Both the position numbers and the translations under genes were made by a program. 64,000 bases of DNA. Source: Ophioceras dolichostomum. Taxonomy: Eukaryota > Ascomycota > Sordariomycetes > Magnaporthales > Ophioceraceae. Shown here piece after piece: positions 42,386 through 53,648 of this stretch. Location: NCBI GenBank assembly GCA_003049485.1, contig PYST01000181.1:16423-80422 (forward strand), in the 5' to 3' direction. Under the pieces are notes generated by a model. It was given only the letters and a program-made list of their open reading frames with translations. It did not search any database and was not told where the DNA came from. The first letter of the stretch is position 1; each line of letters starts with the position of its first letter.

Positions 42386-45077
42386 CTTTGGAGCGTTTCC
42401 CAAGAGGTCTGAAAGGTGTAGCTATAGTTGCGTAGCAACAGAGAGCCGCAGGGCTCAAGTGACCGATGGTAGTGGTAAAGATATGAGATACAAAGGAGTG
42501 AGTCTTGATATGAATGATGTGACCTATGAACACGAGAGAGACAAGTGCGAGCGGACAAGAAGCCCAGGAACGCTTCTTTATATAAGCCGGCAGAATCCTA
42601 CCAGTACCATATTAGCATCGCCAACGGCGTCTATCTGAGTCTGTAGGAGAACCCCTTCGCTTTCGTGTCCCGTAGCAGTCTTCGCCCGCCGTCCGCTGTC
42701 ACCATAGCACCTCCGCGATATGCCCGTGAAGCAACTGATTATGAGAGCATTACGGAAGCCAGGTAGCCAACAGTCGTCTGGGGAGATTCCTCTCCGAGGA
42801 GGGTGGTGAGGATGGTTGCCGGCGTAGTTTCCGTGACTGAGAGCGTTCCATGGCGTTGAAGGCTTCTCCGCATCTCCTTGACCCCCTTTGCCTCTTCCGA
42901 TGTCGTGGATACATCCTAGATGGCCTTGTGGCGTCCGCTCCTCCTCCTCTCTCGCAGCGCGCAAGTCCCACATTAGATTCCAATATTGGCGACGACTCTC
43001 TGCCAAGCCAGGACGGAGGAATTCAAGCTGCCGTCTTTAGGGTCGAACCCATCTTCGTGACGCCCTCGACGGTGACAACGAACGTCTTGGCATCACCACT
43101 GTTCAGGTGGCATCGCGGTCGTAGAGTGAAAAGGAGTGAGGGGGAGGGGGGAAGGTGGAGGGGGAAGGATCGAAGGTTGCGAGCGAGGCGACGCTGTGTC
43201 CGAAGCCGGGTAGTCACCGCCACACCCAAACAAGTGGCGGTGGATGGGAGTCTGAGAAAGGATTGCCTGTGAGCCCTCTCAAGGACAGCTCTCCTACCCC
43301 TATTTCTACTCTTGTATTGTGGTGTGGCAGGCAGGTTGAGCTTCGTAAGCGACAGCAGTCAGCACACCTCCACGAGGGGAGGCGAGCCGCGCGTATAAGT
43401 CGTCGCACGTGGCCGCATCAGACGTGAGGTCCGATGTCGACGATGTCCCAGCTTCGCGGTCGTTGCTCCGGGAGCGGCAAGAAGGGACGAGGAGCCGCCA
43501 GGCAACCGGAAGGTGGGAGACGGGTTCGAGCCCGAGGTCGGTTTGCGAGGTGGCCTGCGGCTTAGGTGAGGATCTGATTACGGCAGCGATTCCTGTGCTG
43601 GTCTGATAGCACCATGCGGGTGGTGTGCAGCAAACGCGAGGGTGTTCGTCGCTACGCCCAATGAGACATCGTGGATGGATCTTGTGGCGTAAAGTGATAA
43701 AGACGAAAGGGACAAAGGGTCGCATCCACCACACGGTGCTCCATCGTGACCGTTGTATTAGCACACCTCGCCAGATGGCTGAGAAGAAACGGCGTAATCG
43801 TCTCCCCGGTTCCATCACTCTTACAAGGCATTGCTCATCGTCCACGGGCCTCGACGCTCGGCTTCGCGCGGCGCGGTAGTTGGATCTTGAGGACCAGACG
43901 GTCGGCATGGCCTTCAATCGGGACAATACGACGCCCTGGAATGTCGTATCGCTTCGTGAAGGCCCCCGTGTTTCCGGGTTACATTGCGGGCGGCCGTAGT
44001 GCTGCTGCCAACTCCTAGTGCCCGTCTTGTTGCCGTTTTAAGGTTACCCGGTTCCGCGGGGGGCTAAGCGTGTCTTGGTCTGCAGCAGGAAGCCTGAGCT
44101 ATGTTGTGCCCGTCCCGCTGACGTCTTGGCGTGCGAACTGCTTTCATGGCGTCAGGTTCTTGGCCTCTTGGCCTCTGCACCAACCAGGGGGACAAATATT
44201 ATTTCGTCACACTCCCAGTGAGGTTAAGGGGGAAACGCAGTGCGACCACATAGCTCATTCCAGAACCAATATTTCCCCTCACATATGGACGTTGCCTTGC
44301 AGCCGGAGCAGAGAATGGAACTACACCGAACGCGAAATCGCCACGCCGATGCGGTCAACCGAGAAGAGGTAGCCCTGCTGCTGGTAACCTCACAATATCC
44401 CCCTCTCTCCCGCAATGGGGACACGAGAGGGGCGGAGGGGCGGCACATCGATGCAACATCAGGAGCACATGAGGAGGTCAAGGAGCCGGGCCATACCAGC
44501 AGAAAATAGACAGCCGCTCTGTTCGATAATTGCCGCGAGAGGAGGGTCGACAACGACGGCGGGCTGGGTGGTCCAAGCAGATCCCGAGAATGGACATGTG
44601 ACGCGGAGGGAGAGAGACAGGCGTGGGTAAATACAAGTCTGTGGAGTTAGACGCTATCTGTTACCCTCTCAGAATATAACAGATCATGCAGCAATGTTGC
44701 GCGGCAGGAAGCTGCGTGATCGAGGGGGAATGGATCTGGTGTCGTCCGCTGATGGTCATGAGCGACGGCTTGCGAAATATGGCCCGGACGGTCGCTCCGG
44801 TTCGGGTTCTTTTGTCATGGACATCTAATGCAGACACCATCGAGCCCAAGAGTCTAGACCTGGCCAATGTTCACCCGCAGCCCACCCCAATGTGACCTCC
44901 GGTTCGGTTTGCCACTCCCCCGTCAACTGCAAAGGGAGGTCCAACTGCAAAAGGAGGTCGGTGCGGCCCGCGTAATCCTTCCGCAGCCAGGGAGCTATCG
45001 CGGCGCAGCAAGTCGAAGCGAGGATGCCGAGGATGGCGACCGGTTCAGCAGGTCTGCCCCCAGGCAGTCTGTCGCCA
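42386..45077. other. Intergenic region between oxidase and PRP2
   Basis: 2.7 kb with only unsupported open frames. The left end is the multicopper oxidase promoter. A direct repeat of an 18-mer lies at 44924-44959. Confidence 0.55.
44924..44959. repeat. 18-bp direct tandem repeat, two copies
   Basis: CAACTGCAAAGGGAGGTC is followed at once by CAACTGCAAAAGGAGGTC, with one difference. It lies about 120 bases beyond the PRP2 stop codon, in its 3' flank. Confidence 0.9.
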
Positions 45078-48000
45078 TCAGCGTCTATCTTTAGGCAGCT
45101 TGGGTAGCTTCTTGTCCTCCATGGCCTCGATGTCCTTCTTCTTGTAGTAGTGCGGAGCTAGTTCGGCAAGCCATTTAGGCTCGATGGGAAAGCAGCTGCG
45201 CATGTACTCCTTCGTCGTCTGCACGAGCTCATAGTAGATGACCGTGCGCGGGGGCGGTTCCGACGCCATGAGCACCGAGCTCGGGTGGATGTAGACGGTG
45301 TTGTTGGTCTTGACGGTGCGGTAGCCGTCACCGCTGCGTTGCATGCGGGCCGCGTTGAGGAAGAACCCGGCCGCGATGGCGCGCTTAATGGGTGTCAGGT
45401 TTGAGGCGCCACAGCTGGAAATCCCAACCTCAACGCGCTCGCATAGCTTGGCCAGCTGATCGCGCACGTCCCGGGCGCGAGTGAGCGACCGCTGCTGCAG
45501 GAAGTTCTCCTTGGCCCATATGGGCGAGAAGTCGCTGTCAACCCACTGGTTCCAGATGTTGAGCAGCGTGAGGTGGTCGCCGCCGTCCTTGACCGTGAAC
45601 CGGGCCCGAGCGCTATCCGCGTGGATCTTCTTGTCCTTGGGCCGGAAGAAGAGCGCCGACGCCTCGCTGAGCATGGAGACGATCGATAGCACCTCCTCCA
45701 CGCAGCCTTCCTTGTCCGCGGCTAGCACAGCCTTGGCGAGCATCGGTTCCGTCGGGAACTCGGCCATCTGGCGGCCTATTTTGGTCAGCTCGCCCTTGTG
45801 ATTGAGCCCCTGCAGCGCAAAAAGCTGGTTCAGAGCGCCGATCAGCGCTTCGGTCGGAGGTGGATCCATAAACTCGAAGTCGAGCAGCTCGTTGATGCCG
45901 AGCGACTTGAGCTGGAGCACCACACCGTTGAGGTTCGTCCGTTGGATCTCAGGTGTCGTAGACTCCTCCATCTCGTTCATATACGCGTATTTGGTGTACA
46001 ACCTGAAGCACTTACCCGGCCCGACACGCCCTGCCCGGCCGCTCCGCTGGTTTGCCGATGCTCTTGAGCAAGGCACAACCACTAGGTTTGACATACCCGT
46101 TGCCGGGTTGTAGACGTTCTCCTTTACGTAGCCCGGGTCGATGACGTATACGATGCCGTCGATGGTCAGACTCGTTTCGGCAATGTTCGTCGCTAGCACA
46201 ACTTTCCTCGCGTTTTCAGGCGTCGGCTCAAAGATCTTGGACTGCAGTTCCGACGGAAGGTTGGCATAGATAGGACAGATGACAAGCTCTTTGATACGGC
46301 TGCCGAGTTTCCGTGCTGTCTCGGTAATCTGCATCTCCGCTGCCTCGATCTCGTCCTGCCCAGTGAGAAACACCAGGATATCTCCCTTCTGTTGTGTCGT
46401 GTGAATTTGGAAGACGGTGGTAATGGCGGCTGCCAAATAATTGGCTTCTGGGGCAGGGGTGTAGTAAATGTCCACCGGGTACCTGCGACCAGGGATGTTG
46501 AAAATAGGTGCGTCGTCAAAGTACGACGCGAACTTTTCGGCGTTCATGGTGGCTGAGGAGATCAGGAGCTTGAGGTCCTTCCTTTCTCGGGCCAAATCTT
46601 TGACAAGAGCAAGCAGGATGTCCGTGTGGACGGTCCGCTCATGGGCCTCATCGATCATGAGCGCTGAGTAGCCTGCGAGGTCTGGTTCCGTCATAAACTC
46701 GCGTAGGAGCATACCATCCGTCATGTATTTCAGGATGGTTTTGTCGCTGGTGCAGTCCTCGAATCGGATAGAATACCCGACTTCGTTTCCGACCTTGACG
46801 CCCATCTCTTCAGCCACACGAGCAGCTACACTCATAGCTGCTACTCGACGGGGTTGGGTGCATCCAACCTTCATGCCGCCCTTGGTATACCCGCCCTCGT
46901 GGAGGTACTGGGGCAGCTGAGTGGTCTTGCCGCTGCCTGTCTCGCCCACGATCACTAGAATCTGATACTTCTCCAGGGCGGCCAAAAATTCGTCTCGGTA
47001 GACATAGATAGGGAGACTCTTCCGGGTCTCTTGTATCGACAGCTGCTTCTTCTCTGCAGCGTCGATCTGGGCTTGGAGGAAAAGCTGCTCGCCGGTCAGC
47101 CCTTGACCCTCGCCAGGCATTCGCGAGTCTCTGGTCCACTGGATGTATTGCTCGTCATCCATGACATAGTCGTACCCATCCTCATCTCGCTCGTTGCGCT
47201 GGATCTGCGCCTTGGCTTTAGCGGCCTGTTCCCGTTCCCACTCCTCGTGCTCCGTGACGAACTTCTCCTGCCCGTACTCGTCCTTCTCCACATATCTCTT
47301 GTACAGAGCGTCCTCCTTTTTTTTCCTGTCGATCTTGCCCTTCTCCGTGATGTAGTCCTCTGGCATATAATAGCCATCGCGGTGGTCATCGATGCGCAGC
47401 CGTTCCTCTGCGAGCCTTAGGACCTCTCGGTTCTTGGCGAACTCGGCCCTCTCCTTGTCAGAGAGCCGGACGCCGCTCTTCAGCTCGGCGGTTTCTTCCG
47501 CGACCTGCTTGCGCAACAGGGCGAGCCGCTCCGCCTCGCGCTTCTTGAGGTACTCCTGCCGTGACCTTTCGCGCAGATCAGGGAGCGCCTCGTTTCGCGC
47601 CTTCGCGTCGTCTGCAAGAGACCGCCTCTGACTCGCCGCTGCATCCTCCGCGTCCTGCTTCTTCGACCTGCCATCGTCGCGCGCCTTCAGTCTGCTCGCG
47701 AACGCCTCACGCTCGGCACGGTCGCGCTCTGCCTCCAGCTCTTCACGGGCGCCCTCCGACAGATCCGCCGCATCGTCGTCCCCGGCGTGTGAGATCTTGA
47801 CGCGCTTCGAAGCAGACTCCTGGAACTCGGGTTCGTCATCCTCTGGCTCGTCGTCCGAGAGTGGCTCCTCGTCTGCCCAGCGGTCTTCGCGATGTCGGCC
47901 GCTTTCCCTACCATCTCGGTCGTGTCGACTAGTCTTGGTTCTGCTGCTGTAGTGGTGCGATTTCGATGTCGATGTTGAGCGGCGACCTGGCGATCTTGAC

Positions 48001-48146
48001 CGGCTGCGACTCCGACGGTGGGACCTAGAATGCCGTGATGAGGACTCTTTCTTCTTCTCATGGCGGTCTTTGTGTTTCTTCACCTTCTGTGGCCCCACCT
48101 CATCGTCGCCCATGGGCACAAATGCGTATTTCTTCCCAGAAGACAT
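45078..48146 (-). CDS. PRP2: DEAH-box RNA helicase Prp2/DHX16, pre-mRNA splicing
   Basis: Single exon, 1022 residues from ATG at 48146 (MSSGKKYAFVPMGDDEVG); an upstream GTG in frame was not used. Prp2 remodels the activated spliceosome before the first catalytic step, in the nucleus. The N-terminus is rich in Arg/Ser and charged residues (RSRSRSRSPGRR). Helicase motifs in order: GETGSGKT (~398), TQPRRVAAMSVAARVA, DEAH (~497), SAT, FLTGQDEIEAAE, TNIAETSLTIDGI and QRSGRAGRVGPGKC (~700). Then come the winged-helix, ratchet and OB-fold regions of DEAH helicases (ending KPxxE-like PIEPKWLAELAPHYYK). The sequence NQWVDSDFSPIWAKENFLQQRSL places it with Prp2/DHX16 rather than Prp16, Prp22 or Prp43. 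It diverges from SCJ1 across a 517-bp shared promoter. Confidence 0.95.
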   Translation of the reverse strand: MSSGKKYAFVPMGDDEVGPQKVKKHKDRHEKKKESSSRHSRSHRRSRSRSRSPGRRSTSTSKSHHYSSRTKTSRHDRDGRESGRHREDRWADEEPLSDDEPEDDEPEFQESASKRVKISHAGDDDAADLSEGAREELEAERDRAEREAFASRLKARDDGRSKKQDAEDAAASQRRSLADDAKARNEALPDLRERSRQEYLKKREAERLALLRKQVAEETAELKSGVRLSDKERAEFAKNREVLRLAEERLRIDDHRDGYYMPEDYITEKGKIDRKKKEDALYKRYVEKDEYGQEKFVTEHEEWEREQAAKAKAQIQRNERDEDGYDYVMDDEQYIQWTRDSRMPGEGQGLTGEQLFLQAQIDAAEKKQLSIQETRKSLPIYVYRDEFLAALEKYQILVIVGETGSGKTTQLPQYLHEGGYTKGGMKVGCTQPRRVAAMSVAARVAEEMGVKVGNEVGYSIRFEDCTSDKTILKYMTDGMLLREFMTEPDLAGYSALMIDEAHERTVHTDILLALVKDLARERKDLKLLISSATMNAEKFASYFDDAPIFNIPGRRYPVDIYYTPAPEANYLAAAITTVFQIHTTQQKGDILVFLTGQDEIEAAEMQITETARKLGSRIKELVICPIYANLPSELQSKIFEPTPENARKVVLATNIAETSLTIDGIVYVIDPGYVKENVYNPATGMSNLVVVPCSRASANQRSGRAGRVGPGKCFRLYTKYAYMNEMEESTTPEIQRTNLNGVVLQLKSLGINELLDFEFMDPPPTEALIGALNQLFALQGLNHKGELTKIGRQMAEFPTEPMLAKAVLAADKEGCVEEVLSIVSMLSEASALFFRPKDKKIHADSARARFTVKDGGDHLTLLNIWNQWVDSDFSPIWAKENFLQQRSLTRARDVRDQLAKLCERVEVGISSCGASNLTPIKRAIAAGFFLNAARMQRSGDGYRTVKTNNTVYIHPSSVLMASEPPPRTVIYYELVQTTKEYMRSCFPIEPKWLAELAPHYYKKKDIEAMEDKKLPKLPKDRR

Positions 48147-48663
48147 CCTTGATCCAGACCGACACAAGGTAGGTCCGTTGCTATCCGGACTGGTGGGCAC
48201 TAGGGTGTGTCTTTTCTTTTAAGGTCAGCGACGTCGACATGCAGCGAGTTTGTATGAGGGTCCGGGGACGCGGGTCCAGTGGAGTGAAGGGAGGTGAGGT
48301 ACCTGGTTAGTGGGGCACCAGCTCTCGCACCGGGAGCTTATCGGTTTATCGGTGCATGGTTTCTCCGATCACTAATGCGGAAATGGACTTTAACACGCTG
48401 GCCTGCCTGACATTCCAGTTCGCACTGGGGACTTGGCGCAGGTTCAAAGGGCTATCTACATAGGGGCGAATTCCTAACAATGCCAGATCTCTGGACTCGA
48501 CAAATTCCAACCTGATTCTCACTTCCAGTCACTCTTTAAGTTTACTTTTTAAACCCCCAGTTCGAACGCGCCGATTCCTCTTCTGACCGTCCTTCTCTTT
48601 TTATCTCGTTCTATTCCGTGAACTTCCTCGAGTCGCTGGCACCTCTCCACAACTCAGTTCAAG
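48147..48663. promoter_or_regulatory. Bidirectional promoter region PRP2 / SCJ1
   Basis: The 517-bp spacer between divergent start codons must contain both promoters. T/C-rich tracts precede the SCJ1 start (48580-48660). No element is identified with certainty. Confidence 0.6.
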
Positions 48664-50129
48664 ATGTGGCTCTCAGGGGCAAGGATACTTCTCCTGCTCT
48701 GCTTTACCAACCTAGCGCTCTGCGCTCGGGACTACTACAATGTAAGTAGGGGGTTGTCGGGACTGATGCTCTGCGATATGCGCTTTGTGGCTCAACGCGA
48801 CGTATCTAACAAAAGTTGTTTTCTCCACCTAGGTTCTCGGAGTCAAGCGCTCGGCGACGGATAAGGAGATCAAGACCGCATACAGGCAGTTAAGCAAAAA
48901 GTTCCACCCAGACAAGAACCCGTTAGTACGACCCGACCCCAGCCCTTTGCCGCCTCCTCTGGCTACGTCAAGCTTGTACTATCAGTCAGGCCCATATCGT
49001 GATGTTGTGGCCTCGCACGTTCTAACAGCATTGAGCGCACAGTGGTGACGAAACAGCGAAAGACAAATTCGTCGAAGTTTCAGAGGCGTACGAAGCGCTC
49101 ATCGATGCAGACTCGCGGAGGATCTATGATCAGCAAGGCCACGAAGGCCTGAAGCGGCACAACCAGGGCGGCGGGGGCCACCACCACGACCCGTTCGACC
49201 TGTTCTCGCGCTTCTTCGGCGGCGGTGGCCACTTCGGCCGCTCTGGCCAGCGGCAAGGCCCCAACGTTGAGGTGAAGATCGGCATCGCGCTGCGCGACTT
49301 TTACAACGGGCGGACGACGGAGTTCCAGTGGGAGAAGCAACATATTTGTGAAGAGTGCGACGGCACGGGCGCGGCCGATAAGCATGTGGAGACGTGCACC
49401 GAGTGCGGTGGTCACGGCGTCAAGATCCAGAGGCATCAGTTCGCGCCCGGCATGTTCCAGCAGATGCAGGTGCAATGCGAAGCCTGCGGTGGGAGGGGCA
49501 AGAGCATAAAGCACAAGTGCCCCGTCTGTGGTGGCAACCGCGTCGTGCGCAAGCCCACGACGGTCCATCTCAATATCCAGCGCGGCGCTGCTCGAGACTC
49601 GCAGATCGTGTATGAGAACGAGGCCGACGCAAGCCCAGACTACGTGGCGGGGAACCTGATCGTCACCTTGGCTGAGAAGGCGGCAGACTTGGAGCAGGAC
49701 AACCCAGACCGTGTCGACGGCGTCTTCTTCCGCAGGAAAGACAACGACCTGTTCTGGAAAGAGGTCATCTCGCTGCGCGAGGCCTGGATGGGCGATTGGA
49801 GGCGCAATATCACCCATCTAGACGGCCACCTCGTCGAGATTGGGCGCAAGCGTGGAGAGGTTACCCAGCCGGGTCATGTCGAGCGCGTTCCTGGTGAGGG
49901 TATGCCTTTGTGGCACGAGGATGGTGACAGTCCTTACCACAACACGGAGTTTGGGAATCTGTTCGTTGAGTACGTTGTGGTGCTACCAGATCAGATGGAG
50001 AGCGGCATGGAGAAGGAGTTCTGGTCACTGTGGCAGAGATACAGGACCAAGATTGGGGTAGATTTACACAAAGACAGTGGCCGACCGGATAGGACGGCTG
50101 GGCAACCCCATAGCCATGAGGAGTTATGA
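48664..50129 (+). CDS. SCJ1: ER-lumenal DnaJ co-chaperone, Scj1 type
   Basis: Exons 48664-48741, 48833-48921 and 49043-50129, giving 417 residues. The signal peptide MWLSGARILLLLCFTNLALC targets the ER. The J domain (~24-88) begins RDYYNVLGVKRSATDKEIK and holds the HPD triad in KKFHPDKNP. It is followed by a Gly-rich region (GGGGHHHDPFDLFSRFFGGGG) and the four-repeat zinc domain (~158-222: CEECDGTG, CTECGGHG, CEACGGRG, CPVCGG). The C-terminal substrate-binding domain ends in HSHEEL, a variant of the HDEL retention signal. Such a protein stimulates the lumenal Hsp70 Kar2/BiP in folding and quality control. Both introns lie in the J-domain region, one splitting just before VLGV and the other inside the Pro codon after HPDKN. 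Confidence 0.95.
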
Positions 50130-50573
50130 GAGGTGTTCTGTTTGGGGTAATAGATATTGGCGCAATAATTAGACACTTTTTTGGTTTAGACCCGTCCATC
50201 GATGAATATGGCAGATGCTGAGATCATTATGATGCGCATCATCGCGGTCCCCTGTTGGCATAAGCCCTCAATGAGTACACCATCATTCCGAATAACAACG
50301 GGAATCATGCAACCCATGGCAGAAAAGGCTACAAGGAACAAAGTTTGAGACACGAACTCCATTGCTTGAACATTTGACAAAGAAAATGTGAGTGCGGAAG
50401 ATCAGAAGAAACAGGAAAAAGCAGGCAGAAGACTCGTCCCAAGCGCGCTCGTTCATCCATACACCATCATCCCATCCCATTCCTATCATACAGTTTTGGA
50501 GATCCGGGGTCTGCATATATCCCATCTCCAGATTCGTTCAGCAGTTACAGGGAGTAAGAAAGAGGGAGGCGAA
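50130..50573. other. Spacer between convergent SCJ1 and peroxiredoxin genes
   Basis: 444 bp of 3' flanking DNA for both genes; no gene seen. Confidence 0.65.
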
Positions 50574-51492
50574 CTAAGCCTTGTCCTCCTTCTTCTCATC
50601 CTTCTTGTCCTCCTCAGCAGGAGCAGCCTCCGCAGCAGGGGCCTCGTCAGCCTTGGCCGGCTTCTCAGCCTCGGAAGCGCCGTCCGTCTCAGCGACGATC
50701 TTCTTAACCACCTCAAGAGTGCCGGCGGGGCTGCCCAGCTCGGCGGCGAGGACTTTCCCCGCCTTGTCGACGACGAAGACGCCGCGAGCGGCCTTGCCGG
50801 GGCCCTTCTTGAGTCCGATGGCGGCGAGCAGCGTGGCCTTGGGATCGCAGAGCAGCGAGTAGGGCAGCTTCTGCTTCTCCTTGAACTTGGCATTCTCCTT
50901 CGGCGTGTCCGCGGACAGGCCGTAGATGGCCAGCCCGCCGGCAGTCAGCGGGGCATACGAGTCCCGGAAGAAACACGCCTGGTTGGTGCCTGCAAGATAA
51001 TGCACGTTTAGCTGTAACGTTCCCCATCCCCAGCGCCGGTCCATCCTCACTTCACGGAGATGAAGGGATTTGAATGCGCAGAGAAAGTCTTGTGAGTAGT
51101 GCTGTGAAAGAGGTGTATATCATACAGCCAGGCGTGGAGGCCTTGGGATAAGTGAACAGAACCACTCCGGCCTTGCTAGCGTCGACGAGCGCCTTCAAGG
51201 TCGTCTTCTCGCCATCATGGGTCTCGACCTCTCCGCCGAAGCCCTCGAGCGTGATGGTGTCGCCCTTGGCAGCGACGGTGGTGGCAGCAGGAGTAGACTC
51301 AGCCTTGCCAGATCCGTTGACAGCGGGAGCGGCCTTGGCGGCCTTGCCCTTGGCCTTCGCAGGCTCCTTGGCCTTCGGCTCTGCCTTTGGAACAGCGGGC
51401 TTCGCTGCTGTCTTGGGCGCGGCCTTCTTCTTGGGTGGAGGCGGCGCTGGGGCCGGCTCGCGAGCCTTGCGCTTGCGCAGTTCGACGGGCAT
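50574..51492 (-). CDS. DOT5: Nuclear-type thioredoxin peroxidase (Dot5/BCP-like peroxiredoxin)
   Basis: Exons 51492-51126 and 50989-50574, giving 260 residues. Reduces peroxides through a peroxidatic cysteine, regenerated by thioredoxin. The N-terminal ~75 residues are Lys/Ala/Pro-rich (MPVELRKRKAREP...), the basic tail expected of the nuclear Dot5 group. The catalytic block reads VLFTYPKASTPGCTNQACFFRDSY: peroxidatic Cys at residue 123 and the resolving Cys five residues on, the BCP spacing. The rest of the thioredoxin fold follows (YGLSADTPKENAKF, LLCDPKATLLAAIG, ARGVFVVDKAGKV). The intron (donor GTATGA, acceptor TTGCAG) falls inside the codon of the peroxidatic Cys. The C-terminal extension is Ala/Glu/Lys-rich low complexity. 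Nuclear location is inferred from the tail. Confidence 0.9.
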
Positions 51493-52580
51493 TGTTTTGA
51501 TATCAAAAGGGCAAATTTGACAAAAGTGAAGAAGAAATAGAAATCGCGAAAATGCGACAAATGTAGCAGGACTCTGCGACCGGTGTTGTGCGATTCGCGA
51601 ATCCAAAAGATGACGCGACTTGGGGCAATGAAGTGTGCGCACAGAAAGAGATGGAAGAGGTGTTAGAAAAAGGAAAAGAAAGAAGAGGAGATGGAAAGCG
51701 AGCGGGAGAGGGTGGGAGGTGGGAGGTCCAGACGCCCAGTCCGCACGCTTCCTCCAGAGGGTAGCTCGGACCAATCACTTCACAAGCCGGGGTAAGCTCA
51801 AGAAGCTGTCTGTCTGTTGCGACGAGCAGGGCGGACAAGGTCAGGGATCAATGGCTGTTTTTGGGGGAGCAACAAAGAGACGGCACACTCTGGTTGCACC
51901 CGACAATTTCTGCGACCGTGGCAACTGCATCATCGAACGATAACACGTGGAGGGAAGGGGGGGTTTTTCAATCGCGAACGGTAACAAAAGAGAATCCCCC
52001 GTCCTTTCCACTCATCCGTCCTTCTGAACAACGACCCTGCTCGGTGAACTCTCAGGGCAGTAGCGGCAGCTCCATCCGCTCAGGGCCTAAAATGAGCACC
52101 GTACTTTCAGCGCTGTAGGTATCTTTGTCTCGTAAATCGACAGGGTTTGGGGTACCAACTAGGGCGCATTTCGCCCTCTACGGCAGATGAAAATGTCAGC
52201 TTAAATCAGCTTCCCACCACTGCAACCTTCAGCAGAGTCTGCAACGCCATAGAATGTATGATGCTTTATAATGTATTTTCAAAGAGAGCAACAACTGCTA
52301 GCACCGTCGTCAAAAATACAGTACAAAGCACGCTGCAGAGAACTTTGCAGCAATTGATGGAGGATGATGACAAGAATAAAATACAGGTGGGAGCTTGCTT
52401 GAATGCAGCTTGGATTTGGGGGCCGTAGCGTCTTTATGGTTAGTGAGCACATCGGTAAATCCCCGGCAAATCCCGGCATCCTCTCACGGCTTGTCGATTG
52501 TCATCCGTGACCCGTACCATCATTCAGAACAGGCCGAACGACAGCATCAAGAATACTTGTAGACGTCCAGACTCGGCACC
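51493..52580. other. Divergent spacer, peroxiredoxin and complex I subunit
   Basis: 1.1 kb with both promoters. The left part is CT/GA-rich (51640-51730). No gene seen. Confidence 0.6.
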
Positions 52581-53411
52581 ATGGCGTCTAAACTGGCAGC
52601 GAAAGCTGCGGGAGGCGTGGTGGACATTGCTCAGGTATGATTATGCTCTCTCAAGTGCCATTGGGCCCACTGCATCTCCCAAGGAGGACGGCGGTTTCTA
52701 CCTGTTATCCAGCCCCTCGGCTCTCGAAGTCGCGCAGCTTCCCATGCGCCTATAGAAGAACGAGCCGTCAAGACATAGCTGGATAACGCTGACTCGAACG
52801 CTTCTCAGAAACAAACCCTCCAATCTACCGGCATTTGGGAGCGCATCCGCCGGGCTCTCGTCATCGACCCGAACCGGTCCAACGGCATACCGCTGAACCC
52901 GCACTACCGGTACCCTTCGCCGGCCTCGCTCGACCCGATGCAGTACGACGACCCCGTCACCGTTCCCGCGGGCGACATCGCCGACAACCCCTACTGGAAG
53001 CGCGACGCGCGCCGCAACTACCCGGCGACCTCGGTCTTCAAGCAGGCCGACGCCGTGGCCCTGCTCACCGTCGGCAGCGCCGTCCAGCCCAAGGCGGAGC
53101 TGATCGGCGAGGCCGGCGAGAAGGCGCTCGTCGCGGCCAAGGAGGACGGCAACGCCGGCCTTGCTGCCTTCTTCGAGAAGAGCGGCAAGAACGCGGCGCT
53201 CGACGTGCTGGTCAACGGTCTTCCCCCAACACCTTCTGGCGAAACTCTGGTCTCGGGCCAGTGGGACGTACACAAGTACAACTTAACTGAGGAACAATCC
53301 TACAGTGAACTGTGAGTGCTCGCTCCCTCCTCAGGCGCAGTCCATTGCTTGACTCGCTCAGTCTCTACCCCCAGATTCGAGTTGAAGGGCCCAAGTACTA
53401 ACGCCGAATAG
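52581..53411 (+). CDS. NUO21.3: NADH:ubiquinone oxidoreductase 21.3 kDa subunit (complex I accessory)
   Basis: Exons 52581-52634, 52809-53311 and 53375-53411, giving 197 residues, matching the expected ~21 kDa. The first exon reads MASKLAAKAAGGVVDIAQ. The second starts KQTLQSTGIWERIRRALVIDPNRSNGIPLN and continues through DPVTVPAGDIADNPYWKRDARRNYPATS and ADAVALLTVGSA, the blocks I recognise from the fungal 21.3 kDa subunit. The last small exon gives LFELKGPSTNAE. All junctions keep frame with GT..AG borders. The protein acts in the mitochondrial inner membrane complex. Subunit identity is from memory of the family pattern; the numbering between similar 21 kDa subunits could be confused. Confidence 0.8.
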
Positions 53412-53648
53412 ATACCCATTGAGGACGTTCAAATGAGGCTCGGAGAAGCCGAAGAAAAAATATTAAGCTGTACATATCCGTGAATCAGACAGTTATAGAT
53501 TCATTCCCTCCATGTCGTTGTGGTTGCCAATCGCATGAGTACCTAGTTTTTATCCTTCCTGCTGCTAGAACCAGTCTGCCCAGATCATCCTAGATATGAG
53601 AACCTCCAACTTGACACCCCGGACTCTGTTCAACTATCGCTGAGCTTC

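Noticed and set aside
43515..43545. T-arm-like GGTTCGAGCC word suggesting a tRNA
   Set aside because: No acceptor, D or anticodon stems can be folded on either side.
43306..43926. 206-codon minus-strand frame in the spacer before PRP2
   Set aside because: No domain, no splice context, and overlapping frames of similar quality on the other strand.
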